Made by a program: the position numbers and the translations under genes. A model generated the notes under the pieces. That model had not been told where the DNA came from. It made no database searches and saw only the letters and a program-made list of their open reading frames with translations. From Sulfuricella sp. (lineage in GTDB: Bacteria > Pseudomonadota > Gammaproteobacteria > Burkholderiales > Sulfuricellaceae), in the NCBI GenBank assembly GCA_018336195.1, contig JAGXQV010000022.1, forward strand, positions 1 to 59,078: DNA of 59,078 bases, given 5' to 3'. Shown in pieces: positions 1-7,757 of the stretch; within the stretch, counting starts at the first letter, position 1; every line of letters begins with the position of its first letter.

Positions 1-2
1 CC

Positions 3-302
3 GGCACGGCCGGCCCGCAAGGCGCCACCGGCCCGGCGGGTCCGCAGGGCGCATCCGGCTCGGTGGCCGGCCTGACCACCTATACCATGACGGCAAGTAC
101 CGGCGCACCGCCTGCCGGCGCGCTGGTCACCGTGACGGCGAGTTGTACCACCGGCTCCGCGTTCAGCGGCGGGTGTGCGACCAACGACACCATGATGACG
201 GATTTCCTCTCCAGCTCGGCGATCAGCGGTACCAACGCCTGGAGTTGCACGTACGGGTCATCGGGCAACACCACGATTACCGCGACCGTCAACTGTCATT
301 AG
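3..302 (+). CDS. Collagen-like repeat protein, C-terminal part (5' truncated by window edge)
   Basis: The reading frame is already open at the window edge and starts with Gly-X-Y triplets (GTAGPQGATGPAGPQGAS) rich in Pro, Ala and Gln. This is the signature of bacterial collagen-like proteins. The triplets run directly into a non-repetitive end domain of about 80 residues with six Cys (for example ASCTT, GGCAT, SCTYG) that ends at TAG. Such proteins are usually surface-exposed or secreted trimers, with the end domain acting as a trimerisation or tail region. The N-terminus is outside the window, so the repeat length and signal peptide are unknown. A strong terminator follows immediately, so this is the last gene of its transcript. 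Confidence 0.7.
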   Translation, partial: GTAGPQGATGPAGPQGASGSVAGLTTYTMTASTGAPPAGALVTVTASCTTGSAFSGGCATNDTMMTDFLSSSAISGTNAWSCTYGSSGNTTITATVNCH

Positions 303-317
303 CCGCATTACTCGGGA

Positions 318-360
318 AAGGCCGCGCCATCGTGAGGTGGCGCGGCCTTGTGCTTTTTGT
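318..360 (+). terminator. Rho-independent terminator after the collagen-like gene
   Basis: A perfect 12-bp stem (AAGGCCGCGCCA paired with TGGCGCGGCCTT, positions 318-329 and 338-349) with an 8-nt loop is followed by TGCTTTTTGT. It lies 16 bp after the stop codon and separates the collagen-like gene from the toxin-antitoxin locus. Confidence 0.85.
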
Positions 361-416
361 AGAGAGCAGATTGAATCGCATGGAAATTTGAGGTGATTTT
401 ACCTTTGCAGTCCCCC

Positions 417-445
417 TTGGCGTGAATTACAATGTAATTCATATT
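417..445 (+). promoter_or_regulatory. Toxin-antitoxin promoter with palindromic operator
   Basis: A plausible sigma-70 promoter has a -35 of TTGGCG at 417-422, a 17-bp spacer and a -10 of CATATT at 440-445. The spacer holds a perfect 7+7 bp palindrome, GAATTAC-AAT-GTAATTC (424-440). RelB/DinJ antitoxins autoregulate by binding palindromes in exactly this place, so this is the likely operator. An AAGGAG ribosome site follows 6-7 nt before the antitoxin ATG. Confidence 0.65.
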
Positions 446-459
446 TCAAGGAGATTCCT

Positions 460-720
460 ATGGCTGCCAACGCACTGGTTCAAGCCCGGATAGATGGAGC
501 GGTGAAGGATGAGGCCGCGATTGTCCTGGCGGCAATGGGGCTGACCGTATCCGACGCGGTACGGCTACTGCTCACCAAGATTGCACGGGAACATGTCCTG
601 CCGTTTGATCCGTTTATTCCCAACGAAAAGACCATTGAAGCAATGAAGGAAGCGCGCCGAGGTAATCTGGAAACGGTTACGCTTGACCAGCTGCAATCGG
701 TTTTCGATGCGGACGATTAA
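460..720 (+). CDS. RelB/DinJ-family antitoxin
   Basis: An 86-aa protein with an N-terminal ribbon-helix-helix pattern (ALVQARID... KDEAAIVLAAMGLTVSDAVRLLLTKIARE) followed by the conserved PFDPFIPNEKTIEAMKEA stretch of RelB/DinJ antitoxins. The N-terminal part binds the operator and the C-terminal half wraps and inactivates the toxin. The start is set by AAGGAG upstream. The stop overlaps the toxin start by 14 bp, giving the usual translational coupling. A second, damaged copy of this pair lies at 24314-24591. Confidence 0.88.
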   Translation: MAANALVQARIDGAVKDEAAIVLAAMGLTVSDAVRLLLTKIAREHVLPFDPFIPNEKTIEAMKEARRGNLETVTLDQLQSVFDADD

Positions 721-988
721 GCAAACCGGCCAGTTCAAGCGCGATCTGAAGCGCGAAGCCAAAGGCCCGCATCGTGCCACCCTGGCACAGGATTTCGTCG
801 ACTTGGTGAAGGCCTTGGCCGATGACCAGCCTCTCGCCGAAAAGCATCGCGATCACTCGCTGGGCGGCGAATGGCTGGATTATCGGGATTGCCACGTCAA
901 GCCCGATTTGGTGCTGATCTACCGGAAACCGGATAGCGAATTGCTGGAACTGGTCCGGCTGGGTTCGCATTCCGAGTTGGGGTTGTAG
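707..988 (+). CDS. YafQ-family mRNA interferase toxin
   Basis: A 93-aa RelE/ParE-superfamily protein beginning MRTIKQTGQFKRDLKREAKG. It carries the YafQ core pattern HSLGGEWLDYRDCHVKPDLVLIYRK and ends LVRLGSHSELGL. YafQ toxins cut mRNA on the ribosome, and the Cys-His-x-x-Pro-Asp region and the GSHSEL tail hold conserved active-site His and Asp residues. The start is taken at 707 inside the antitoxin end; the TTG at 683 lies deep in the antitoxin and is unlikely. Neutralised by the antitoxin at 460-720. Confidence 0.88.
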   Translation: MRTIKQTGQFKRDLKREAKGPHRATLAQDFVDLVKALADDQPLAEKHRDHSLGGEWLDYRDCHVKPDLVLIYRKPDSELLELVRLGSHSELGL

Positions 989-996
989 CGCGCCGC

Positions 997-2292
997 TCAA
1001 ATTTCGCAAATCCCCGCCTGGCGCTGGCCCTTCAGCGCCACCAGGTCGGCGAACACGTAGAGGATGTGGTTCTGTTCGTGCCACGGCGAGGGAAAGGCCT
1101 GCCACACGCGGTTGGCCTGGAAACGGCAGGTGACGCCGCGCAGATAGCCGGCCTGTTCGCGGCGGGTGTAGTACCAGAATGAATTGGGGTTCCAGAAACT
1201 CGCGTGGCTGGGATCCTGGAAAGCGCCGCGCCCCTCCGTGGAGGGCGTGCGCGAGATCAGCCAACCGCCGGGAACCAGCACCCGGTAGATTTCGTTCATC
1301 ACCCCCACCGTGCAGCGCGGGCCGCCGTCCGCGCCGTGTTGGCAGGCCACGCTGCCGCAGGCCGGGATGTGTTCGAGGAAATCCCAGGCGCGGATGCAGC
1401 CCACCGAGTTGTCGGGCAGCGGCAGGCCGTAGCGGATGTCGCAGCAGATGTCCGCGTCGGCCACGTCCACGCTGGTATACCCCTCCGGACTGTTGTGCGC
1501 GCCGCCCAGATCGAGCATCGGCAGGGTTTCGCGCCGGCACCATTCGGCGATGACCCGGTACAGGTATTGGTTGGCGATTTGCTGCTGGCGCTCCTGGATC
1601 TCCCGGTTGCGCTCCAGGAAGGTGTTGCCGCCGTCTTCCTGCAAACGATAGAAGTACAGGCATTCCGGGATGTGGTGAAAGGTTACGCCGGCCAGATAAG
1701 TGCGCAGCACCAGTTCGTAATCGTCGCACACCGGCAGCAGCGGATCGTGGCCGTCCACCTGCCGATACACGTCGTGCCGCCAGGCCCGCACGTGATTGGG
1801 GGTGAAGAAAATCGCCGCCAGCCCCGACGGATCGACCGGAAACGCGCGCATCGCCGTGAATTCCCGTCCGTCCAGGCGGGTCGTGTAATTTTCCCAGCCG
1901 AACGCCGCGTCGTAGACCTGGCAGGTGCCGTTCGGGTAAAAGTTGCTGAAATCCGAATAGATGAAGCCGGCGCCGCTTTCCTTGGCCGCCTGGCGGATCC
2001 GCGCCAGGGCATGGGGCGCGAGAAAGTCGTCGTGATCCAGTTCCACCAGCCATTCCCCCCGACTTTGCTCGCAGGCGAAGCGCTTGAGGCCGCCCACCCC
2101 CAATTTCCCCAGGTAATCGGGCGGGGTCACGATGCGCACCTGGGGATGCTGGCGCAATGCCGCCGGGATGATGCAGCCGCCGTTGGGCACCACCACCCAT
2201 TCCCAGTCGTGGTCGCTTTGGCGCAACAGGGAATTGAAGGTGTCGATCAGGTAATCGGGCTTGTGGGTGGGGGTGAAGATGCTGAAAAACAT
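997..2292 (-). CDS. Glycosyltransferase family 2 / SAM-methyltransferase fusion
   Basis: A 431-aa protein. Residues 1 to about 230 form a GT-A glycosyltransferase 2 domain: the start FSIFTPTHKPDYLIDTFNSLL is typical, and ELDHDDF (about 84-90) is the DxD-like nucleotide-sugar/metal site. From about residue 258 a class I methyltransferase begins, with MLDLGGAH as motif I, later SVDVADADICCDIRYGLPLP and WDFLEHIP, and a tail rich in Trp and Tyr. The family suggests transfer and methylation of a sugar in a surface polysaccharide, but there are no other polysaccharide genes nearby, so the acceptor is unknown. An AAGGAG site 9 nt upstream supports the start. Transcribed alone, convergent with the toxin gene. 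Confidence 0.75.
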   Translation of the reverse strand: MFFSIFTPTHKPDYLIDTFNSLLRQSDHDWEWVVVPNGGCIIPAALRQHPQVRIVTPPDYLGKLGVGGLKRFACEQSRGEWLVELDHDDFLAPHALARIRQAAKESGAGFIYSDFSNFYPNGTCQVYDAAFGWENYTTRLDGREFTAMRAFPVDPSGLAAIFFTPNHVRAWRHDVYRQVDGHDPLLPVCDDYELVLRTYLAGVTFHHIPECLYFYRLQEDGGNTFLERNREIQERQQQIANQYLYRVIAEWCRRETLPMLDLGGAHNSPEGYTSVDVADADICCDIRYGLPLPDNSVGCIRAWDFLEHIPACGSVACQHGADGGPRCTVGVMNEIYRVLVPGGWLISRTPSTEGRGAFQDPSHASFWNPNSFWYYTRREQAGYLRGVTCRFQANRVWQAFPSPWHEQNHILYVFADLVALKGQRQAGICEI

Positions 2293-2326
2293 GGGTTAGA
2301 ACTCCTTCTATTTAGTTTCTAATCAT

Positions 2327-2611
2327 CCAAATGATGTCAAAACCCGACAACAATACGTTTCCTGATTAGCGCTAATCTTCAGTTCGGCCGGATGTTTCAA
2401 ATTAACGACTCTTTTCCTGTAGGAGCGTGGCTTGCCCGCGACAAAAGGTGCCACGAAGAGGCACCGCAATCGCGGCCAAGGCCGTTCCTACGAAGAACCG
2501 AACCCATAGCTGAAAATCAGCGCCAATCAGGATACGTTTTGAATTGAACTCCTCGGTAATGGGTAATGGGTGATGAAAATCCCCCGCCCATCACTCATTA
2601 CCCATCACCTT
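2327..2611 (+). repeat. Repeat family 2, copy A (split by a MITE-like insertion)
   Basis: The left part (2327-2360) begins CCAAATGATGTCAAAAC and the right part (2532-2611) continues TTTTGAATTGAACTC and a hairpin-rich tract of GTAATGGGTGATG / CCCATCACTCATTACCC. Joined, they align along their whole length with 25381-25484 (reverse) and 41023-41154. The 171-bp element at 2361-2531 plus an 8-bp duplication interrupts this copy. The family is intergenic in all three places. Function unknown. Confidence 0.8.
2361..2531 (-). mobile_element. MITE-like element, copy 1 (171 bp), with 8-bp target duplication
   Basis: Both ends carry the terminal inverted repeat CCTGATTNGCGCTNAT. The interior contains two REP-like dyads built on GTAGGAGCGTGGCTTGCCCG. 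The flanks are a perfect 8-bp direct repeat, ATACGTTT (2353-2360 and 2532-2539), the scar of transposition. Removing the element and one repeat restores an intact family-2 repeat. There is no coding capacity, so mobility must have been supplied in trans. Orientation is opposite to copies 2 and 3, and it differs from them at several positions, so it is older. Confidence 0.85.
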
Positions 2612-2960
2612 GTTTGAGATAACGACTTGAGCGGAAGACGCCGTGTTGCCCCCCGCCACTCTTGCAGGGTGTCCGACCGCTCGCGATAGGCTTGAAACAG
2701 TTTTTCGGGAATAGGGTTTTTCCCGTAGTTCACCGACGAATTCCTGTAGTTGTACGTAGGCCGGGCAGGGCGGCTATATCGCGAAGCCCAGCCAAGCGGC
2801 GTCTTATTTCGATCCGGTTTTGCCGATTTTTCAAATGGGTTTGGGGGTTGCCGGGCATCGTTTCTCAGCCCGGCCGACATTCCGTCCAGGCTTTTTCGAA
2901 TGCCCCACGACGCCCGTCAATACTGGGATTGCAGGCCTATTCTAGGTTGCCGTCGGGGGC
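2612..2960. other. Intergenic DNA without a recognisable gene
   Basis: About 350 bp between the family-2 repeat and the palindromic motif at 2961. Open frames exist on both strands, but none has a convincing ribosome site or a recognisable protein pattern. No RNA gene was recognised. Confidence 0.4.
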
Positions 2961-3008
2961 GAATCTATTTGGAACTTCCCCTAGTCGATTAGGGGATTTT
3001 CCGTATTC
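2961..3008 (+). promoter_or_regulatory. 48-bp palindromic regulatory motif, copy A
   Basis: This block matches 44413-44460 at 36 of 48 positions and is related to 20968-21015. Its core is a dyad, TCCCCTA-N6-TAGGGGA (2977-2996), followed by TTTTCCGTATT. It lies about 145 bp before the large exported protein gene. Dyads of short half-sites are typical of NarL/FixJ (LuxR-type) regulators; the identity of the binder is inferred. Confidence 0.55.
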
Positions 3009-3152
3009 CTCCCGCATCTACAGTGCGTAAGTGCAAGGTAGGGTTTCTCTCCATCCCGATTACAGCCTTTCTTTTACGGCGTTTCAGCGGCCCATCGCTA
3101 GACTTGAGAATCATGTAGGCCAGTGAAAACCCTGATTAGGAAGGAAATTATT

Positions 3153-5210
3153 ATGGAACGTTTTTTTGAACGGATAACCGCTTCCCGCATTGCAACGCCC
3201 AAATGCGCGTCACTCAGACTTTCGTGTGCAATCGTGTTCGGCCTGGTTTGCGCCCAGGGCGCCCAAGCCGCCATGAGCAGCGGCAGCTATAGCATTTCCC
3301 GCGGCGTAATCAGTTCCGGCGGCGGGGCGATGGGCGGCGGCGGATTTTCCCTGAACGGAACGGTCGGTCAGGCGGCAGTCGGCGGAGCGGCCGGCGGTGG
3401 TTTCGAGCTTGCGGCAGGAGCCTGGCCGGATGTTGCAGCGCCGGTGACCCCGCCGCCGAGCGGCGGCGGTACCACCAGCGGTGGGTCAAGCACCTCCACT
3501 GGAACGACCGGTAGCGGCACCGGGACGTCCTCCACCGGTTCCACCATCGACGTGCCGTCCGGCGGCACTAGCGCCGTCGATGTCGATCTGCCCGGCACCG
3601 GCAAGTTTTCGGCAATCCCCAGCGGCGACGGCGGTAGCCTGAGCGTCGAGGAAGTCACCTTGCCCGGCGCAGCCGCCCCGGTCAGGACGGTTACCGTCAA
3701 GCAGGGCAGCGTTACCCTGCGCGCCACTCAGGCCGGCCAGGCGCTCGCCGAACTGGACGGCATGATCGTGGTTTCCGGTGCTCCCGACAGCGAGATCACC
3801 GTGGATGCCCGCAGCGCCACGCGCAGTATCAAACTGGGCGACAAGGATACCCTGGTGGTGCCCGCCGACCGCGACATCTCGGGCACCAAGGTGATCCTGC
3901 CGCCGCCCGCCGCCGCCGGCTCCTCGTCCAGCGTGGCTCTCCAGGTGGATGGCAAAACCCTCCGTGTTCAACCCCGGCAAGCCAATTCCAGCATGACTTT
4001 CCGGAAAGTCGACGTCGACGGCGTGTTGAAGCCGGTGCTGGCGGTGACGGGCAGCGCCCGGGTGGAAGCCGGTGCGGATAATCAGCCGTTGGTGCGCGTC
4101 GGCAATAACGTGATTCGTTCCGGCACCGCCAGCGCCGGCAAGCGTTGCACGACCACGGTCGAAGCGAGCAGCGGCGCCAAGAGCGACACGGTTCAGGTGG
4201 TCAGTTGCTATGCCGTGCTGCCGTCCAATGCCGCGCCGGTGGCGAGCAGCGGCGCGAGCGCCGCCCGCAAAGGCATTGCCCGGAACGGCTTCCCGGTTCT
4301 CAAGGACAACATCGTGTGGGCCGGCGAAACCGCGGAATTCGATAAGAACGGCGATCTCGCGGACGTTGTGCTGGGTAGCGCTGCCGGCAATACCAGCGCG
4401 GTGGGCGACAACCTGCTCGCCGGCAAGGATAGCCTGGAGGTCGAAACCGAGGTGCCCAGCCTGCACGGCACGACCGACCGGCTGGACGGCGCCTCCCTGG
4501 ACGATCGCATCTTCGCCGTGATCAATCAGACCGGGCAGAGCAGTATTCCCACGCCGAAACAAAGCGCCAGCGGGGTGATGACCTTCGAGGCGGGCGGACA
4601 GACCTATTCCGCCATACCGATCAAGCGCGTGGTGGTGGATACCAGTCGCTCCGATGGGGTTGCCACCAATGGGGAAGGCAACGTGGAAATCACCGCCGGC
4701 GGCTACGTCACCACCTTTGCCCCGGCCATCGTCGATCCGCGGGGCTTTGCCGCGAAAGTGGCGGCGGCCTTGCCGGGCGCCACCACGGCATTGCGCGCCA
4801 ATGGCTCCTACCGGATCAGCGTTGCCGGCACGACCTTCAGCGCTACCCGCCCGGCGTGGATGGTCAAGCCTGCCCAGGCGGGCGCGCCCACCTTCGATGC
4901 CGTCGACCAGAACACCGTGAGCTACAGCGATGGAACGTTCATGCAAAAGCTGTTGCCGGATTTCGTCGATTACACCACGCTGGTTTCGACCTTCCGCAAG
5001 GAATTCAACGATCCCGCCCTGACGGTCCAGTCCAATACCGATGGAAGCATCACCGCCACGGTTCTCGGACATCCCTATGTCCTCATGCCGGCCTGGTCGG
5101 TGACGCCGTCCGCGGGGACGCAGGCCGGCCAACCGGCCTGGACGAGCGAGGGCAACGTGATCTACCTGCGTAACGGCGACGGTTCGATGCAAGGGTTTAC
5201 GGTGAAGTAG
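3153..5210 (+). CDS. Large exported Gly/Ser-rich protein of unknown function
   Basis: A 685-aa protein. An N-terminal hydrophobic segment (LRLSCAIVFGLVCAQGAQA) looks like a Sec signal peptide with AQA cleavage. It is followed by a motif common at the start of exported proteins (SGSYSISRGVISSGGG... GGFSLNGTVGQAAVG), a Pro/Gly/Ser/Thr linker, then about 550 residues of low-Cys, beta-rich sequence with V-D-G repeats. The start at 3153 is preferred over a GTG at 3123 because AGGAAGGA lies just before it. The 48-bp motif is upstream. It could be a cell-surface or secreted substrate, perhaps of the type II-like system at 46.8-56.5 kb, but that link is only inferred. Otherwise not recognised. Confidence 0.6.
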   Translation: MERFFERITASRIATPKCASLRLSCAIVFGLVCAQGAQAAMSSGSYSISRGVISSGGGAMGGGGFSLNGTVGQAAVGGAAGGGFELAAGAWPDVAAPVTPPPSGGGTTSGGSSTSTGTTGSGTGTSSTGSTIDVPSGGTSAVDVDLPGTGKFSAIPSGDGGSLSVEEVTLPGAAAPVRTVTVKQGSVTLRATQAGQALAELDGMIVVSGAPDSEITVDARSATRSIKLGDKDTLVVPADRDISGTKVILPPPAAAGSSSSVALQVDGKTLRVQPRQANSSMTFRKVDVDGVLKPVLAVTGSARVEAGADNQPLVRVGNNVIRSGTASAGKRCTTTVEASSGAKSDTVQVVSCYAVLPSNAAPVASSGASAARKGIARNGFPVLKDNIVWAGETAEFDKNGDLADVVLGSAAGNTSAVGDNLLAGKDSLEVETEVPSLHGTTDRLDGASLDDRIFAVINQTGQSSIPTPKQSASGVMTFEAGGQTYSAIPIKRVVVDTSRSDGVATNGEGNVEITAGGYVTTFAPAIVDPRGFAAKVAAALPGATTALRANGSYRISVAGTTFSATRPAWMVKPAQAGAPTFDAVDQNTVSYSDGTFMQKLLPDFVDYTTLVSTFRKEFNDPALTVQSNTDGSITATVLGHPYVLMPAWSVTPSAGTQAGQPAWTSEGNVIYLRNGDGSMQGFTVK

Positions 5211-5325
5211 GGCCGATCCCTGCAACCGGTGAACTGCCCGTGGGGCGGCATCCGCCGCTCCCGCGGGCGGCCCCGGGTTTCCTGCAGCGGGCCGGTGATT
5301 TCGATAACGGCTTGAGGAGAACGCA

Positions 5326-5475
5326 ATGAAAACAGTTACTGAACTCATGGAAGCGGGTGGTCGCTGGGTGGACGTGCGTTGGCAGGATTTGATGAAGATG
5401 CCCGATGGCAATTTCTGGAAACCGATATCGACCATCGTCGACGGCGATACCCCGATGTTTCGCTTTTCGGGTTAA
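5326..5475 (+). CDS. Small hypothetical protein (49 aa)
   Basis: Starts MKTVTELMEAGGRWVDVRW and ends FRFSG. GAGGAGA lies 5-11 nt before the ATG, codon use is like its neighbours, and it follows the large exported protein by 115 bp on the same strand. It has no signal peptide or Cys and contains three Trp. Family not recognised. Confidence 0.5.
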   Translation: MKTVTELMEAGGRWVDVRWQDLMKMPDGNFWKPISTIVDGDTPMFRFSG

Positions 5476-5583
5476 GCGTCGGTATTGCGGAAAAACAACT
5501 CTGCTGCATCTAACGTGAGGCAAGCCGGGAAAGGGTTCCGTCGGGTATCAGGGCGGGGCTAATTTTGAAAAAAGGAAAATCCC

Positions 5584-6024
5584 ATGAATACCTTGCAAGC
5601 CTTGAATAAACCAGTTTCGCCACAGTTCCGCGCCTTCTGCGAGTTACAGACGGCGGGCGATCACAGTGAGCATCCGCCGCCAACCAGAATTGGGGAAAAG
5701 TCACACGACGAACTCAAGCTGTTCGCTTGTGCCATGTCGGGCGACCTGGAGAGCGTTAAGGAATTGGTCGGTTCAGGCGTCGATGTCAATGCGCTCTCGG
5801 CGGTTTCCAACTCGTCGATATGTGGCCGTTTCGGCCAGAATACGGCGCTGATGTTTGCCGTCGCGGCACGTAAAAATGCGGTAGTGGCGTTCCTCCTGAA
5901 GCACGGCGCGGACCCGTCGATTTGCAACCTGGCGGGTGATACCGCCCATACCATCGCGTTGCGGAACAACGACCATGAAATTGCCGGACTCTTTCCCCGG
6001 CGCTATGTCACTTTTGGAGCATGA
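5584..6024 (+). CDS. Ankyrin-repeat protein
   Basis: A 146-aa soluble protein with about two and a half ankyrin repeats in the C-terminal two thirds: ELKLFACAMSGDLESVKELVGSGVDVNA, then QNTALMFAVAARKNAVVAFLLKHGADPSI and NLAGDTAHTIALRNNDHEIAGLF. Ankyrin repeats bind partner proteins. AAAAAAGGAAA precedes the ATG. It ends 1 bp before the start of the CRP-like gene, whose ribosome site (TGGAG) lies inside this gene's last codons. The two are therefore probably translated together and may interact. Confidence 0.75.
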   Translation: MNTLQALNKPVSPQFRAFCELQTAGDHSEHPPPTRIGEKSHDELKLFACAMSGDLESVKELVGSGVDVNALSAVSNSSICGRFGQNTALMFAVAARKNAVVAFLLKHGADPSICNLAGDTAHTIALRNNDHEIAGLFPRRYVTFGA

Positions 6025-6025
6025 G

Positions 6026-6595
6026 ATGACCGCCTCTGCCACGACTGCCGTGCCTGATCCCCGACAAAACCATCTGCTGGCAGCTTTGCCGGACCAGGAA
6101 TATGCACGCCTGCTGCCCGATCTCGAAGCGGTGTCGATGCCGCCCGGCTGGATCGTCCACGATAGCGGCGTCAAGCTGGAGTACGTGTATTTTCCCACCA
6201 CCAGCGAGATCGCGCTGTTCCAGGTGCTGGGCGACGGGAGCGCCCCGGAGATCGCCGTGACCGGCAATTACGGCCTGGTCGGCACCTCCTTGTTCCTTGG
6301 CAACAAAACCACCACCAACCGGGCGGTGGTGCAACGCGCCGGGCAGGCCTATCGCATCAGGGCGGCAGTGCTGAAAAGAGAGTCGCGCCTGGACGGCAAC
6401 CTGCATTATTTGGCCCTGCATTACATCCAGGGGCTGATCGAGCAGATGGCGCAGAGCGCCCAGCGCAAACGCTACGATATGGCGGAACGGCAGTTGAGCG
6501 CCTTGCTTTACGACGAAGTGATTGTCGACCTGAACGGCGGCGTCTGTCCTGTGCCGGGCCAGCAACTGATTTGCCGCTGCGAAAACTGCGGCTGA
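6026..6595 (+). CDS. CRP/FNR-like cyclic-nucleotide-binding-fold protein without HTH domain
   Basis: A 189-aa protein similar to the Crp/Fnr subgroup that begins NHLLAALPDQEYARLLPDLEAVSMPPGWIVHDSG, with a beta-roll (VYFPTTSEIALFQVLGDGS, GNYGLVGTSLFLG) and a dimer helix (HYLALHYIQGLIEQMAQSAQRKRYDMAERQLSALL). In this family the dimer helix is followed by a winged helix-turn-helix. Here the sequence instead ends after about 25 residues in a Cys-rich tail (ICRCENCG), so the DNA-binding domain is missing. It may be a truncated regulator or a pure sensor. The start is placed at 6026 using TGGAG. Confidence 0.6.
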   Translation: MTASATTAVPDPRQNHLLAALPDQEYARLLPDLEAVSMPPGWIVHDSGVKLEYVYFPTTSEIALFQVLGDGSAPEIAVTGNYGLVGTSLFLGNKTTTNRAVVQRAGQAYRIRAAVLKRESRLDGNLHYLALHYIQGLIEQMAQSAQRKRYDMAERQLSALLYDEVIVDLNGGVCPVPGQQLICRCENCG

Positions 6596-6755
6596 CTTCC
6601 GCCTGGCTAATATCCGAGCAAAATAGTCAACTAAATTTGCTAAAATGTAAGTGAACGTGATGTTTGTGAATTTCCTGCCTCCAAGGAGGCGGGAGGGCAA
6701 AGACGATTTCCGACGGTCCCGATCCGGGCCGCCAGCAACCCTGAGGAGAAACACC

Positions 6756-7190
6756 ATGAAAACTGCTCACATCAACTACACGGGCATGGATCTGGATTAT
6801 GAAACGGCGCGTTCGATGGCCGTCATGTTCGCCGAGAAAGACGGCGACATCAGCGAACCGGTCATGGTCGCCTGGAACGACAGCAAGACCTCGATGCGTT
6901 CTCCGGTGTTGGAAGACTGTGCCGTCGAAACCAGTTGGCGCGACTACGGGATAAGCCATAGCGGCAAACTGGAAGTGAACGTCAACGACGAATACGATTT
7001 CATCTTCGCCGATTCGGGCGATTTCGATATGTACGGTCCCAGCCCCTATATCAACATGCACGACCTGAACGGCAAGGAATACCTGTGTCTGGCCAGCGCG
7101 CTTCGCAACCCGCACCCCCTGCACAATCCGCATAATCCGAGCAAGGAGGCCTGCGTACCGCTCGACGAGTGGACCAGCAAACTGACCTGA
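6756..7190 (+). CDS. AF1514-like (DUF5619-type) small protein
   Basis: A 144-aa soluble acidic protein. The pattern of MKTAHINYTGMDLDYETARSMA, then EPVMVAWNDSKTSMRSP, WRDYGISHSGKLEVNVND and YDFIFAD resembles the small conserved AF1514 family, which has no assigned function. The start at 6756 is chosen from GAGGAGA; an upstream GTG would add a non-conserved Arg-rich leader. It lies 22 bp before pseudoazurin, so the two are probably co-transcribed. The family assignment is from memory of the motif. Confidence 0.5.
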   Translation: MKTAHINYTGMDLDYETARSMAVMFAEKDGDISEPVMVAWNDSKTSMRSPVLEDCAVETSWRDYGISHSGKLEVNVNDEYDFIFADSGDFDMYGPSPYINMHDLNGKEYLCLASALRNPHPLHNPHNPSKEACVPLDEWTSKLT

Positions 7191-7212
7191 CCGTTACGTG
7201 GAGGTTCATGCC

Positions 7213-7680
7213 ATGAAGACCCAGAATCGTTTTCCCGCCGCGCTGTTGGCGGCGGCGCTGTGTGCCGGGTGTTTTTCGCTAGGCGGCGGCGCGGCGAATG
7301 CCGCCGACATCGAGGTGAAAATGTCCGACAACTCCAGTGAGGGTCCGATGGCCTTCACGCCGAGTTTCATCAAGGCCAATGTCGGCGACGTGCTGGTTTT
7401 TACCCCCCTCAACAAGGGCCATGACACCGCGAGCCTGCTGGTCCCAGCCGGCGCCGCAGCGTGGAAAGGTCCGTTCGACAAGCCGTTCCGCGTCAAGCTT
7501 GAGAAAGAGGGGGTTTACCTGTTCGCCTGCGATTCGCACAAGAGCATGGGCATGGTGGGGGTGGCGCAAGTCGGCAAACCCACCAACCTGGACGCCGCCA
7601 AGCGCAAGGCGACCGAGGAAAGCGCGGCAATATTCCTGAACAAAGAGCGCTTCAGCAAGGCGCTCGACCAAGTGCACTGA
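7213..7680 (+). CDS. Pseudoazurin (periplasmic type 1 blue copper protein)
   Basis: A 155-aa precursor. The signal peptide ends around GGAANA-AD. The mature part is a cupredoxin with the pseudoazurin pattern MSDNSSEGPMAFTPSFIKANVGDVLVF. The copper ligands are visible as His70 (NKGHD), Cys106 and His109 (ACDSH) and Met114 (SMGM), with the spacing seen in pseudoazurins. It would carry single electrons in the periplasm, classically to nitrite or nitrous-oxide reductases. No such reductase gene lies in the window. Start at 7213; GTGGAGG lies 10-16 nt before it. Confidence 0.88.
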   Translation: MKTQNRFPAALLAAALCAGCFSLGGGAANAADIEVKMSDNSSEGPMAFTPSFIKANVGDVLVFTPLNKGHDTASLLVPAGAAAWKGPFDKPFRVKLEKEGVYLFACDSHKSMGMVGVAQVGKPTNLDAAKRKATEESAAIFLNKERFSKALDQVH

Positions 7681-7757
7681 AGCGTCACCGGCCAGGCCAA
7701 CCGGGCGCTTGTGGGCGCCATTCCACTTGAGGCGCCCGCTTACTGAGGAGACCCATC

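Noticed and set aside
2605-2880. 91-codon minus-strand frame in the gap before the exported protein
   Set aside because: Begins and ends without gene signals and overlaps the family-2 repeat; no recognisable pattern.
3123-3152. GTG start for the exported protein
   Set aside because: The ATG at 3153 has AGGAAGGA at good spacing and leaves a normal signal peptide.
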